In this document: piece after piece, positions 16,641 to 26,410 of the stretch
Numbering within the stretch: position 1 is the stretch's first letter
Layout: every line of letters starts with the position of its first letter
NCBI GenBank assembly: GCA_022770425.1
Contig: JALEHY010000013.1
Coordinates: 34,787-98,786, forward strand
Reading direction: 5' to 3'
Length of the DNA stretch: 64,000 nucleotides
From: Parvimonas sp.
GTDB lineage: Bacteria; Bacillota; Clostridia; Tissierellales; Peptoniphilaceae
The notes under the pieces: generated by a model
What the model was told of the DNA's origin: nothing
Databases searched by the model: none
Seen by the model: only the letters and a program-made list of their open reading frames with translations
Made by a program: the position numbers and the translations under genes

Positions 16641-17525
16641 ATGGCTAAGATATTGAGATGTATTGATGAACATAATTCTATGCGATTTTTTTTCGCATTT
16701 ACTGATGATGTTGTTAGGGAATTTAAAAGAGTACAAAAATCAAGTATTTCTTCTGATATAGAAATGGGAAAAATTTTAACAATGAATACTCTTTTATATT
16801 CTGATTTAAAAAATAATACGGATAGTATTGATATAAAATTAAAAACTAACGGAAAGTGCGGATTGATAATTTCAAAATTATATAACGGTTCTTTCGTTAC
16901 AGGTTATTTAGAAAATAAAACTTTGGAAAAGTATGATAAAATTTATAAAATAGGGAAAGTTTCAAAAGATTTTATTGGTGATAAAGGAATTATTGTAATA
17001 ATAAAGGATTTAGGTCTGAAAACTCCTTATATCGGGCAGACGAATATTATTTCTGAAAACTTGAGTGAAAATTTCAGTAATTACTTTACAAGTTCAAATC
17101 AAACTTTAACAAATGTACATTTAGATGTGAAACCTTTTAAAAATGAATATGTTTCTTTTGGTTTTATGATGGAGCTTTTACCTAATTATACTGAAAAAGA
17201 TTTGTCGCAATTTAAGATTTATTCGGATATGTTTAAGGAAGAGTTGGACAATTACATTAACGGAAATTTTAAAGATGTAAGTTTTTACGATTATATTTGT
17301 TCAATATTGGATATTTTTAAGATTAGAATAACTGAAGAAAAAATTATTCATTATAAGTGTAGTTGTAATGATGAAAAGATAGATGATATGCTTTTGAGTC
17401 TTGGGAAAAAGGAACTTGATGATATAATAAATGAAGGCAAAGATATAGAAATTGCTTGCAACTTTTGTGATAAAAAGTATGTCAGAACTAAAGAAGATAT
17501 AATCAGAATACTAAAAAATTTGTAA
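16641..17525 (+). CDS. hslO: Redox-regulated chaperone Hsp33
   Basis: A 294-residue Hsp33. The four zinc-binding cysteines of the redox switch are present at C240 and C242 (CSC) and C273 and C276 (CNFC). In the family, oxidation releases zinc and activates holdase function in the cytosol. AAGGAG lies before the ATG. The N-terminal half matches the family fold (DEHNSMRFFFAFTDDVV). For an anaerobe this is an oxygen or hypochlorite defence, in line with the peroxiredoxin elsewhere in the window. Confidence 0.93.
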   Translation: MAKILRCIDEHNSMRFFFAFTDDVVREFKRVQKSSISSDIEMGKILTMNTLLYSDLKNNTDSIDIKLKTNGKCGLIISKLYNGSFVTGYLENKTLEKYDKIYKIGKVSKDFIGDKGIIVIIKDLGLKTPYIGQTNIISENLSENFSNYFTSSNQTLTNVHLDVKPFKNEYVSFGFMMELLPNYTEKDLSQFKIYSDMFKEELDNYINGNFKDVSFYDYICSILDIFKIRITEEKIIHYKCSCNDEKIDDMLLSLGKKELDDIINEGKDIEIACNFCDKKYVRTKEDIIRILKNL

Positions 17526-17538
17526 AATTTGGAGAAAT

Positions 17539-18891
17539 ATGAAAAAAATAGATTTATTAGATGACAATATTTATAAAAATTTATTCAGGCTTTCGTTACC
17601 TATTATGATAACGTCATTTATACAGATGTCATATACTCTTATGGATACGTTTTGGGTTGGGAAACTCGGGACGGAAGCGATAGCGGCTGTTGGAATTGTT
17701 GCTTTTATTATGTGGTTTGCTAATTCTTTAGTTTTAGTTTCAAAAACCGGAATTGAAATAGGTGTAGCTTACAGTATAGGTGCAAAAGATGACAGACAAT
17801 TTAGAAAATACATTGATACGTCTTTTGTTATAAATTTAGCTATGTCAACTACTTTTGGACTTCTATTATTTATATTCAGAACGGAAATTATTGCTTTTTT
17901 TAATATGAAATCGTCAATAGTATTAGCTAATGCGGATAAATATTTAAAAATTGTTCTTTTAGGAATGCCGTTTACATTTTTAAATCCTGTTTTTTCAGGT
18001 ATATTTAACGGATCGGCTAATAGTAAAGTTCCATTTATTGCAAATTCTTGCGGACTTTTTATAAATATAATTTTAGATCCTTTATTGATTTATGGTTTTT
18101 TTGGATTTCCTGAATTAGGAATCAGTGGAGCGGCATTTGCGACAACTTTTTCACAAATGGTTGTGACTTTTATATTTTTGATTTTTGCGATTAAGGATTC
18201 TAAAATTTTAAAAGGGTTTAATATGCTCAAAAATTTTGATTATTCGGTATTTAAAGAAGTATTAAAACTTGGAATACCTACTGCATTTAAATCGTGTATA
18301 TTTGCATTTATATCTACTGTCTTATTAAGAATAATTGCAAATTGGGGAGAGAGTGCTGTTGCAGCAGAAAATGTTGCTGTTCAGATTGAGGCGATTAACT
18401 GGATGACTGTTGAAGGATTTTCTATTGCTCTTTGTGCACTTGTTGGTCAAAATTACGGTGCAAAAAATTATAAAAATATTACAGACGGTTATAAAAAAGG
18501 ACTTAAAATTATATTGTCAATTGGAATTTTTTGCTCTTTCTTTTTGTATTTTTCTTCCGATTATATAATGAAATTATTTATAAAAACGGACCTAAATACA
18601 ATAAATATGGGAATTAGTTATCTTAAAATTTTAGCTTTTTCTGAAATATTTTTAGCTTTGGAAATTGGAATTTCAGGTATGTTTAATGGGTTAAAAAATA
18701 CGAAAACTCCTACGATAATAAGTACACTTTGTAATGCGCTTAGAATTCCGCTTGCATATTTAGTTTATTATAACGGACTTTCAATAGAGTATATTTGGTT
18801 TGTAATTTCATTTTGTACATTTTTAAAAGGAATGTCGAATTTTATTGCATTTAAGTATTTTATAAAGAAAAATTTTGACTTTTCTTTATAA
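17539..18891 (+). CDS. MATE family multidrug/Na+ antiporter
   Basis: A 450-residue membrane protein with twelve predicted segments in two repeated halves. Each half starts with the MATE pattern (LSLPIMITSFIQMSYTLMDTFWVGKLGTEAIAAVG in half one; LKLGIPTAFKSCIFAFISTV in half two). MATE proteins export cationic drugs or metabolites in exchange for Na+ or H+. It starts 13 bases after hslO and is probably cotranscribed. The substrate cannot be inferred. No separate terminator is obvious before the leuS promoter. Confidence 0.9.
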   Translation: MKKIDLLDDNIYKNLFRLSLPIMITSFIQMSYTLMDTFWVGKLGTEAIAAVGIVAFIMWFANSLVLVSKTGIEIGVAYSIGAKDDRQFRKYIDTSFVINLAMSTTFGLLLFIFRTEIIAFFNMKSSIVLANADKYLKIVLLGMPFTFLNPVFSGIFNGSANSKVPFIANSCGLFINIILDPLLIYGFFGFPELGISGAAFATTFSQMVVTFIFLIFAIKDSKILKGFNMLKNFDYSVFKEVLKLGIPTAFKSCIFAFISTVLLRIIANWGESAVAAENVAVQIEAINWMTVEGFSIALCALVGQNYGAKNYKNITDGYKKGLKIILSIGIFCSFFLYFSSDYIMKLFIKTDLNTINMGISYLKILAFSEIFLALEIGISGMFNGLKNTKTPTIISTLCNALRIPLAYLVYYNGLSIEYIWFVISFCTFLKGMSNFIAFKYFIKKNFDFSL

Positions 18892-18896
18892 AACTA

Positions 18897-18925
18897 TTGA
18901 AAAAAAATAGATTTTGTGTTATAGT
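18897..18925 (+). promoter_or_regulatory. Promoter of the leuS T-box transcript
   Basis: TTGAAA (18897), 17-bp spacer and TATAGT (18920-18925) with TGT directly before it. Confidence 0.75.
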
Positions 18926-18959
18926 ATTTTTATTATTTTTATTTTATAAAATTGTTGAT

Positions 18960-19153
18960 TAAAAGTAGTAAATAAAACGAAATTCAAAGAGAGCTGTTGG
19001 TTGGTGTTAAACAGTAATTTTATTTTATTGAACTTGTTTATGAAATGTTTATGCCGTTGATTACGTTATAATCAAAAAGTGAGTGTATACTAATTAGAGT
19101 GGTACCGCGGAAATAACAACTTTCGTCTCTTTGTGAGACGGAAGTTTTTTTAT
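18960..19153 (+). promoter_or_regulatory. T-box leader (tRNA-Leu) upstream of leuS
   Basis: Stem I begins with AGAGAGCTG near 18989. A CTT at 19033-19035 in the context GAACTTG is the likely leucine specifier. The T-box core AGAGTGGTACCGCGG is at 19096-19110. The competing terminator is AACTTTCGTCTC with GAGACGGAAGTT (19118-19146) plus a T run. TGGT in the antiterminator bulge fits a tRNA with discriminator A, as in tRNA-Leu. Uncharged tRNA-Leu would favour read-through into leuS. Confidence 0.92.
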
Positions 19154-19270
19154 TTTTTATTATAAAACAGCAAGTTTTAATTTGTTATTTGATTAAATAT
19201 ATCTATGGTAAATAAAATTTTTATTGTCAAATTTTAAAATTAAAATATAAATCGGATTTTGGAGGTATTT

Positions 19271-21682
19271 ATGAAAAATTATAATCCTAAAGAAATTGAA
19301 AAAAAATGGCAAGATATATGGGACGAAAAAAAGCCATTTAAATCAGAAATTAATGATAAGAAAAAGTTTTATGCTTTGATTGAATTTCCTTATCCGTCAG
19401 GACAAGGACTTCACGTTGGTCATCCAAGACCTTACACTGCAATGGATGTTGTAAGCAGAAAAAGAAGGCTTCAGGGAGAAAATGTACTTTTTACAATGGG
19501 TTGGGATGCTTTTGGACTTCCAACTGAAAATTATGCTATGAAAAATAAAATTCATCCTGAAGAAGTTACTAAAATGAATATTAAAAATTTTAAAAAACAA
19601 TTAAAAAGTATTGGCTTTTCTTTTGATTGGGACAGAGAAATAAATACAACAGATCCTAATTACTACAAATGGACTCAGTGGATTTTTATGAAAATGTTTG
19701 AAAAGGGATTGGCTTATAAAACAGAAATGCCGATAAATTTTTGTACATCTTGTAAAGTTGGACTTTCAAATGAGGAAGTGGTAGGAGGTTGCTGTGAAAG
19801 ATGTGGTGGAGAAGTAATTCATAAGGTTAAAAATCAATGGATGTTAAAAATAACCGAATATGCAGATAGACTTATCGATGATCTTGAAGATGTGGATTTT
19901 ATTGATAGAGTAAAAACACAACAAATAAATTGGATTGGAAGAAGTTATGGAATGGAAGTTAAATTTAAACTTAAAAATGTTGATGATACACTTTTAGTCT
20001 ATACTACAAGACCTGATACAATTTTCGGAGCGACTTATATGGTAATTTCTCCGGAGCATCCTTTTTTAAATAAATATGTTGAAAAAATAAAAAATATTTC
20101 TGAAATTAATGATTATATTAAAGAAGTTGAGAAAAAATCCGAGTTTGAAAGAACTGAAATGAATAAGGATAAAACCGGAGTTAAAATTGATGGATTAAGT
20201 GCTGTAAATCCATGTACAAATAAAGAAATCCCTATTTTCATTTCAGATTATGTTTTAATGACTTATGGAAGTGGGGCTATAATGGCAGTTCCTGCACATG
20301 ATACAAGAGATTTTGATTTTGCAAAAAAATTTGGTTGTGATATTGTAGAAGTTGTAAGCGGTGGAGAAAATGTTCAAGAAAAACCATACACTGATACTGA
20401 AACAGGTATAATGGTAAATTCAGATTTTTTAAATGGACTTTCTGTAAAAGATGCAAAAGAGAAAATTTTTGAATATCTTTCAAAAATAGGAATAGGAAAT
20501 AAAAAAACTAATTTCAAACTTAGAGATTGGGTCTTTTCAAGACAAAGATATTGGGGAGAACCGATTCCGTTGGTAAATTGTGAAAACTGTGGTTGGGTTG
20601 CGATTCCTGAAGAAGAATTACCGCTTAAATTACCGGAATTGGAATCTTTTGAACCTACGGAAACAGGAGAATCTCCTCTTTCAAAAATTGATGAATTTGT
20701 TAATTGTACTTGTCCTAAATGTGGAGGAAAAGCAAAAAGAGAAACTGATACAATGCCACAATGGGCAGGTTCTTCTTGGTATTATTTAAGATATATGGAT
20801 CCTAATAATGATAAAGAAATTGCAAGTAAAGAAGCACTTGATTATTTTGGACCTGTTGATTGGTATAACGGTGGAATGGAACATACTACATTACATTTGT
20901 TGTATTCAAGATTTTGGCATAAATTTTTATACGATATCGGTGTTGTTAGTACCAAAGAACCTTATTTAAAGAGAACTTCTCATGGAATGATACTTGGCGA
21001 AAACGGAGAAAAAATGTCTAAGTCAAGAGGAAATGTAATAAATCCTGACGAAATGATAGATAAATACGGTGCAGATGCTCTTAGATGTTATGAAATGTTT
21101 CTTGGAGATTTTGAAAGAAGTGCTTCATGGTCTGACGGTGGTATAAACGGGTGCAGGAAATTTTTAGAAAGAGTTTGGAAACTTCAAGATATTACAAATT
21201 CATCAAAAGAAATTACAAAATCTTTGGAAAAATCAATTCATAAGACAATTAAAAAAGTAAGTCAAGATTTTGAAACTTTAAAATTTAATACTGCAATAGC
21301 TCAACTTATGACTTTAATCAATGAATATTATTCACTTGGAGAAATAAGTGAGAAAGATTTAAAGATATTTTTGATTTTGTTAAATCCTGTTTCTCCTCAT
21401 ATTACAGAAGAAATTTGGGAAAATATGAAATTTGATGACTATATCTTTTCTCAAACTTGGCCACAATATGATGAGTCTAAAACAATTGATACAGAAATTG
21501 AAATGCCGATTCAAATAAACGGAAAAGTGAGAGCAACTTTAACTATTTCAAAAGATGCAAAGTTTGAAGACTTTAAAGAAGAATTGTATGAAAATGAAAG
21601 TGTTAGAAAATTTGTGGAAGGGAAAAATATTGTAAAAGAAATATTTGTTCCCGGTAAAATTTGTAACATAGTTATAAAATAA
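19271..21682 (+). CDS. leuS: Leucyl-tRNA synthetase
   Basis: An 803-residue class I synthetase that charges tRNA-Leu in the cytosol. The HIGH signature appears as HVGH (residues 48-51) and the KMSKS loop is at 581-585. The CP1 editing domain (about 220-400) includes TTRPDTIFGATYMV and the conserved YGSGAIMAVPAHD. A zinc-type cysteine pair region (CTSC, CCERC) precedes it. ATG 19271, ten bases after GGAGG, is preferred to the in-frame TTG at 19259. Expression is under the T-box leader upstream. It is transcribed alone. Confidence 0.97.
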   Translation: MKNYNPKEIEKKWQDIWDEKKPFKSEINDKKKFYALIEFPYPSGQGLHVGHPRPYTAMDVVSRKRRLQGENVLFTMGWDAFGLPTENYAMKNKIHPEEVTKMNIKNFKKQLKSIGFSFDWDREINTTDPNYYKWTQWIFMKMFEKGLAYKTEMPINFCTSCKVGLSNEEVVGGCCERCGGEVIHKVKNQWMLKITEYADRLIDDLEDVDFIDRVKTQQINWIGRSYGMEVKFKLKNVDDTLLVYTTRPDTIFGATYMVISPEHPFLNKYVEKIKNISEINDYIKEVEKKSEFERTEMNKDKTGVKIDGLSAVNPCTNKEIPIFISDYVLMTYGSGAIMAVPAHDTRDFDFAKKFGCDIVEVVSGGENVQEKPYTDTETGIMVNSDFLNGLSVKDAKEKIFEYLSKIGIGNKKTNFKLRDWVFSRQRYWGEPIPLVNCENCGWVAIPEEELPLKLPELESFEPTETGESPLSKIDEFVNCTCPKCGGKAKRETDTMPQWAGSSWYYLRYMDPNNDKEIASKEALDYFGPVDWYNGGMEHTTLHLLYSRFWHKFLYDIGVVSTKEPYLKRTSHGMILGENGEKMSKSRGNVINPDEMIDKYGADALRCYEMFLGDFERSASWSDGGINGCRKFLERVWKLQDITNSSKEITKSLEKSIHKTIKKVSQDFETLKFNTAIAQLMTLINEYYSLGEISEKDLKIFLILLNPVSPHITEEIWENMKFDDYIFSQTWPQYDESKTIDTEIEMPIQINGKVRATLTISKDAKFEDFKEELYENESVRKFVEGKNIVKEIFVPGKICNIVIK

Positions 21683-21703
21683 AAATTTCAAATTGAAAAT
21701 TAA

Positions 21704-21740
21704 AAATTCCTCAAGGTTAATCTTGAGGAATTTGTTTTTT
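21704..21740. terminator. Bidirectional terminator overlapping the end of the ECF gene
   Basis: AAATTCCTCAAG (21704-21715) pairs with CTTGAGGAATTT (21722-21733) around a 6-base loop, followed by T. The hairpin also encodes the last residues and stop of the reverse-strand gene. Confidence 0.88.
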
Positions 21741-22286
21741 TAATAATTTTTTTACTATTAAAGGAACTAAAAATGCGGATGCGATTATTTCTGCAACTCC
21801 ATTTGAAAGTGCAATTCCGATTAAAAATTTTGCAGGATTTATTTTAAGTACATCATATATTTGTTCGGCACAAAAAATATAAGCAAAAAACAATACTCCG
21901 AAAGTATTGACTAATGTTCCGAGAATTGAAGGAATTATAACGGTGAGTATATTATCTGTATATTTTTTGATAAATTTATATGAAAAATAAGATATAATTC
22001 CTATCATTGCACGTGGAAGTACAGAAACAAATGGGTTTATAAACATAAAAGACAATGGACTAACGCCAAGTAAATGTTGACAAAATGAAAATAAACCGAA
22101 TATAAATCCTACAAAAAGAGAAACTAACGGACCTTCGGTTAATGCAATAATGATAATTGGGATATGTACTGTTGTTACTCTTATAGCACCTATGGGTATA
22201 AATCCCAAAGGAGAAAGTGATAATATGATTACTAAGGCACTTAGAATTCCTATTTTTGCAATTGATTTTGTTGAAATGTTTTTCAT
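21717..22286 (-). CDS. ECF transporter S-component, vitamin type
   Basis: A 189-residue membrane protein with six hydrophobic segments. It has the S-component pattern in its first third (SPLGFIPIGAIRVTTVHIPIIIIALTEGP, then GFIFGLFSF), typical of substrate-capture subunits that plug into a shared energising module (EcfA, EcfA', EcfT). The family covers pantothenate, riboflavin, niacin and thiamin transport; the IRVTT-HIP pattern reminds me most of pantothenate-type proteins, but this is a weak call. The shared module is not in the window. AGGAGT lies before the start, and an inverted repeat overlaps its promoter. Confidence 0.82.
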   Translation of the reverse strand: MKNISTKSIAKIGILSALVIILSLSPLGFIPIGAIRVTTVHIPIIIIALTEGPLVSLFVGFIFGLFSFCQHLLGVSPLSFMFINPFVSVLPRAMIGIISYFSYKFIKKYTDNILTVIIPSILGTLVNTFGVLFFAYIFCAEQIYDVLKINPAKFLIGIALSNGVAEIIASAFLVPLIVKKLLKKQIPQD

Positions 22287-22305
22287 TATTAATACTCCTT
22301 AAATT

Positions 22306-22332
22306 GTTATAATAAGTCGCAACTATTATAAC
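22306..22332. promoter_or_regulatory. Operator-like inverted repeat at the ECF gene promoter
   Basis: GTTATAAT (22306-22313) is repeated inverted as ATTATAAC (22325-22332), with the inner bases AGT/ACT also pairing. Read on the reverse strand, the second arm contains an extended -10 (TGT-TATAAT), so a protein bound here would block transcription of the S-component. Confidence 0.4.
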
Positions 22333-22397
22333 ATAAATTTTAGAAATTTTAAAATACAATTTATGGTCTTTAAGTTGATGTAAATGGAGAGCTTTAT

Positions 22398-22427
22398 TTG
22401 CAAAATAGTATTAAAAAGTGTTATAAT
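22398..22427 (+). promoter_or_regulatory. Promoter of the amidotransferase-like gene
   Basis: TTGCAA (22398), 18-bp spacer, TATAAT (22422-22427) with TGT before it. Confidence 0.72.
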
Positions 22428-22458
22428 ATAGTAAAATTTTAGAGAATGGAGGTAGATT

Positions 22459-23199
22459 ATGAAACCAGTTATTATAGGGATTTCCGGAAGTATTTTAGTT
22501 AATAAGGGAGATACTTTTTCAGGATATAAAAGAGCATATGTTAATCAAGATTATGTTGAATCTGTTTTAAGAGCAGGAGCAATTCCTTTTATTATACCTT
22601 TTAATGAGGATTTAGAAATTACAAAACTTATGGTAGAAAAAGTTGATGGAGTAATTTTGTCAGGTGGTCACGATGTAGAACCGTCAAATTATGGAGAAAA
22701 TCCTTTGAAGAAAATCGGCGAAGTTTTTCCGCAAAGGGATGATTTTGATATGACTATATATAATGCTGCTATTGAACTAAAAAAACCGATATTTGGGATT
22801 TGTAGAGGATTTCAAATTATTAATGTAGTTAATGGCGGAACTTTATATCAAGATTTGTCTTATGCTGATTTTGTAAAACTAAAACATGATCAAAGGGATA
22901 ATCCGGCTCAAGTTACGCATTCTATTGAACTTGAAGAAGGGACATTTCTTTTTGACATACTTGGGAAAAATGCTAAAGTAAACAGTTTCCATCACCAAAT
23001 CGTAAAGGATGTGGCAAACGGATTTAAAGTTGTTGCTAAAAGTCCTGATGGAGTTGTAGAATCAATTCAAAAAATTGATGAAGATACATTTGTCATAGGT
23101 GTGCAGTGGCATCCTGAAATGTTATCATCAACTTACAAAGATTTTCAAAATATTTTTGACGAATTTGTTAAAATCGTTGAAAAAAGAAAAAATATGTAG
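22459..23199 (+). CDS. Class I glutamine amidotransferase-like hydrolase (PuuD/YvdE type)
   Basis: A 246-residue member of the peptidase C26 family. The catalytic triad is visible as C115 (GICRG), H218 and E220 (GVQWHPE). The closest characterised group cleaves gamma-glutamyl-gamma-aminobutyrate in putrescine breakdown, but no other putrescine gene is here. It may act on another gamma-glutamyl compound. It is followed by an APC-type permease 100 bases downstream with no terminator in between, which hints that the two share a substrate family. Confidence 0.85.
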   Translation: MKPVIIGISGSILVNKGDTFSGYKRAYVNQDYVESVLRAGAIPFIIPFNEDLEITKLMVEKVDGVILSGGHDVEPSNYGENPLKKIGEVFPQRDDFDMTIYNAAIELKKPIFGICRGFQIINVVNGGTLYQDLSYADFVKLKHDQRDNPAQVTHSIELEEGTFLFDILGKNAKVNSFHHQIVKDVANGFKVVAKSPDGVVESIQKIDEDTFVIGVQWHPEMLSSTYKDFQNIFDEFVKIVEKRKNM

Positions 23200-23299
23200 T
23201 TTTTTAGTATAGTTATTATTTTTTTATTTAGTTTATATTTTAGGTATGAATTTGTATTATTAAAAATAACTTACTCATTTAAAAGTAGGAGGAAATTTA

Positions 23300-24685
23300 A
23301 TGAATAAGAAAAAAATAGGATTTTGGTCAATTGTACTTTTAACCATAAATTCAATAATAGGAACGGGTATATTTTTATCACCCGGTAGCGTTGCAAAATC
23401 AGCGGGTACGCAGGCACCTATGATTTATTTAGTTGCAGCAGTATTTACATCAGTTTTAGCAATTACTTTTGCATCTGCTGCAAAATATGTAACAAAAAGT
23501 GGTGCTGCGTATGCTTATGTAAAAGCTGCTTTTGGAAATACTTTAGGACAATATGTCGGTGTTACAAGAGTAATTGCCGCAAGTATAGCATGGGGAACAA
23601 TGGGAACATTCGTAGTCAGAACCACTTTAAAAATATTTGGTTTTGATTCTGCTAACTTAACTTATGTTACAGTAGGTTTTTTAGTTTTGATGTCAATTTT
23701 ATTATTAATTAATATCTTTGGAACAAGATTATTAACTGTTATAAGTGATATTTCTACAATAGGAAAAGTTTTGGCTTTGTTGGTTACTATTTTTGCAGGA
23801 ATTGCTATTTTGGTTTATACCGGTAAGTCTAACATTTCTGATATAAATTTATTAAAGGCAGCAGATGGTTCTCCATTGATTAAAGAAATGTCTGCAACTG
23901 CTTTTGTAACAGCCGTAATAGCCGCATTTTATGCTTTTACAGGATTTGAATCAGTTGCGAGTGGTTCACAAGATATGGAAAATCCTGAAAAGAATTTACC
24001 AAAGGCTATTCCATTGGCGATCGGAATTATTGCTGCGATTTATTTTGGAATTGTTTTAGTGGGTATGCATGTAAATCCTGTTGCATTGGTTCAATCAAAA
24101 GAAGTAGTTGTTTTGGCTTCTATTTTTACTAATCCTATATTAGAAAAAGTTGTAGTTTTAGGTGCTTTAGTATCAATGTTTGGAATAAATGTAGCTGCAT
24201 CTTTCCATACACCACGTGTATTGGAAGCAATGGCAAAGGAAAAACAAGTTCCGGAAATATTTGCAAAAAGAATGTCAAATGATTTACCGTTACCTGCATT
24301 TTTGTTTACTGCATTTTTTGCTATAATTATTCCTTTAAGTTTTAGATATGATTCAACAGGAATCGCAATTATTAGTTCGATTTCACGTTTTGTTCAATTT
24401 TTAATTGTACCTTTAGCTGTAGTAGTTTTCTATTACGGAAAATCAAAAGAAACTATTTTAGATTCTAAAAAGAGTGTTGTAACAGATGTTATTATTCCAA
24501 TACTGGCACTAATATTTTCAGTATTACTTCTTGTAAAATTTGATTGGAAAGGACAATTTTCGATTAAAGATGCAAGTGGTGCGGTTGTAACAAATACAAA
24601 AGCAATCATTTCAATGATTGTTGGTTATGTTGTATTACCTGTTATTATGTTTGTATATACAAAAATGAGAAAAGAAAACAGATAA
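23300..24685 (+). CDS. APC family amino-acid permease
   Basis: A 461-residue permease with about twelve membrane segments. The first has the APC signature of unwound TM1 (INSIIGTGIFLSPGSVAK), and TM6 carries FYAFTGFESVASGSQDMENPEKNLPKAI, a pattern of the amino acid-polyamine-organocation superfamily that includes exchangers. AGGAGG precedes the ATG. It follows the gamma-glutamyl hydrolase-like gene without a terminator. An amino acid or a gamma-glutamyl product is the likely substrate; which one cannot be said. Confidence 0.9.
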   Translation: MNKKKIGFWSIVLLTINSIIGTGIFLSPGSVAKSAGTQAPMIYLVAAVFTSVLAITFASAAKYVTKSGAAYAYVKAAFGNTLGQYVGVTRVIAASIAWGTMGTFVVRTTLKIFGFDSANLTYVTVGFLVLMSILLLINIFGTRLLTVISDISTIGKVLALLVTIFAGIAILVYTGKSNISDINLLKAADGSPLIKEMSATAFVTAVIAAFYAFTGFESVASGSQDMENPEKNLPKAIPLAIGIIAAIYFGIVLVGMHVNPVALVQSKEVVVLASIFTNPILEKVVVLGALVSMFGINVAASFHTPRVLEAMAKEKQVPEIFAKRMSNDLPLPAFLFTAFFAIIIPLSFRYDSTGIAIISSISRFVQFLIVPLAVVVFYYGKSKETILDSKKSVVTDVIIPILALIFSVLLLVKFDWKGQFSIKDASGAVVTNTKAIISMIVGYVVLPVIMFVYTKMRKENR

Positions 24686-24715
24686 TTTTAAAAATTAATT
24701 TTTTACAGTAAACTT

Positions 24716-24748
24716 AAAGTCAAAGTTTTAATCAACTTTGACTTTTTA
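24716..24748 (+). terminator. Terminator of the permease gene
   Basis: AAAGTCAAAGTT (24716-24727) pairs perfectly with AACTTTGACTTT (24734-24745), then a T run. Confidence 0.9.
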
Positions 24749-24799
24749 TTTTGTAGATTCAAATAAAAAATATGATGAATAAATATTTTGTTGTATTTA

Positions 24800-24828
24800 T
24801 TGTAATTAAACTGTTTTTATTGTATAAT
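24800..24828 (+). promoter_or_regulatory. Promoter of the nucleoside ABC operon
   Basis: TTGTAA (24800-24805), 17-bp spacer, TATAAT (24823-24828). The short leader (about 40 bases) leaves no room for a purine riboswitch. Confidence 0.72.
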
Positions 24829-24874
24829 AATTACTAACGGAAAAAATTCCTATATTTTAAAGGAGGGCTATGAC

Positions 24875-26410
24875 TTGTCTGAAGGTACTATTAACAACAG
24901 TATAGTAGTTATGAATAATATTAGCAAAATTTTCGGTAGTAATAAAGTTTTAGATAGTGTTAATTTTGAACTTAAAAAAGGAGAAATTCATGCTTTATTA
25001 GGAGAAAATGGTGCAGGCAAAACTACTTTAATGAACATTTTATATGGACTTTATTCTCCAAATGACGGAGAAATTTATATTAACTCTAAGAAATTTGATA
25101 GTATGACCCCTAAGATTGCTGTTGAAAATGGTATAGGTATGGTACATCAACATTTTATGTTGATAGAACCTTTTACTGTTTTACAGAATATCGTTTTAGG
25201 TACAGAGGATACTAAAGGAGCTTTTATTGATTTTGAAAAATCAAGAGTTAAGGTTATGAAAATAATCGAAAAATATGGATTTAACATTGATTTAAATTCA
25301 AAGATTCAAGATATAACCGTTGGTTCTCAACAAAAAGTAGAAATTTTAAAGGCATTGTATAAAGGTGCACAGATAATAATATTTGATGAACCAACTGCTG
25401 TGTTGACACCACAAGAAATAAATGAATTTATAAATATATGCAATAATCTTAAAGCTGAAGGTAAGTCTATTATAGTCATTACACATAAATTAGATGAAAT
25501 AAAGAAAATGGCTGATTATTGTACGATTATTAGACGTGGAAAGTTTATTGATAAAATTACTGTTGTAAATTCTTCAGAGAAAGAACTTGCTGAAAAAATG
25601 GTGGGAAGAGAAGTAAACTTTAAAGTTGATAAAAAAGATATTGAAATTGGGGAAATTGTTTTAGAAATTGAAAATTTAAATGTTTTGGATAACAGAGATT
25701 TACCTGTTCTTAACAATCTTAGTTTAAATGTTAGACGAGGAGAAATTTTAGGTATTGCGGGAGTTGACGGTAATGGACAGTCTGAATTGATTGAAGCTAT
25801 AACCGGACTTAGAAAAGTTCAGTCAGGTAATATCAACATATTAGGTAAAGATATTACCAACAAATCAGTTTCCGATATTATAGAAAGCGGTATAAGTACA
25901 ATACCTGAAGACAGACAAAAAAGTGGTCTTGTTTTAGACTTTACTATTGCTGAAAATATGATTTTGGAAAAAAGAAATAAAGAACCGTTTTCGAAGAAGG
26001 GTATTTTGAATTTTAAAGAAATAAATGATTATGCAAAGTCAATGATTGATAAATTCGATATAAGACCTAATGATACTCAAGCGATAGTTGGTGGACTTTC
26101 GGGAGGAAATCAACAGAAGGTAATATTAGCCAGAGAAATAGATAATAATCCTGATTTGTTAATAGCTGCACAGCCTACAAGAGGACTTGATGTCGGAGCG
26201 ATCGAAATAATTCACAAATATATTGTTCAGCAAAGAGATAATGGAAAGGCTGTTTTACTCATTTCATTCGAATTGGATGAAGTAATGGACTTATCAGATA
26301 GAATAGCTGTCATATACAAAGGAAGTATTGTTGGAGAAAGACTTTCAAAAGATGCAAATGAAAATGATCTTGGTTTAATGATGGCGGGAGGTAAAGCAGA
26401 TGAACAATAA
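24875..26410 (+). CDS. nupA: Nucleoside-type ABC transporter ATPase (two nucleotide-binding domains)
   Basis: A 511-residue double ATPase of the BMP/nucleoside uptake family (B. subtilis YufO, Streptococcus NupA). The first domain has Walker A GENGAGKT (43-50) and Walker B IIFDEPTAVL. In the second domain the Walker A is GVDGNGQSE, lacking the Lys, which is normal for this family, with LSGGNQQK as signature. The start is TTG 24875, seven bases after AGGAGGG; the nearby ATG 24870 is out of frame. It overlaps the first permease gene by 11 bases. Nucleosides are the expected substrate by family; no binding lipoprotein is next to it. Confidence 0.9.
   Translation: MSEGTINNSIVVMNNISKIFGSNKVLDSVNFELKKGEIHALLGENGAGKTTLMNILYGLYSPNDGEIYINSKKFDSMTPKIAVENGIGMVHQHFMLIEPFTVLQNIVLGTEDTKGAFIDFEKSRVKVMKIIEKYGFNIDLNSKIQDITVGSQQKVEILKALYKGAQIIIFDEPTAVLTPQEINEFINICNNLKAEGKSIIVITHKLDEIKKMADYCTIIRRGKFIDKITVVNSSEKELAEKMVGREVNFKVDKKDIEIGEIVLEIENLNVLDNRDLPVLNNLSLNVRRGEILGIAGVDGNGQSELIEAITGLRKVQSGNINILGKDITNKSVSDIIESGISTIPEDRQKSGLVLDFTIAENMILEKRNKEPFSKKGILNFKEINDYAKSMIDKFDIRPNDTQAIVGGLSGGNQQKVILAREIDNNPDLLIAAQPTRGLDVGAIEIIHKYIVQQRDNGKAVLLISFELDEVMDLSDRIAVIYKGSIVGERLSKDANENDLGLMMAGGKADEQ

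Noticed and set aside
24829..24874. Purine riboswitch before the nucleoside transporter
   Set aside because: The leader is only about 40 bases, too short for the aptamer and expression platform.
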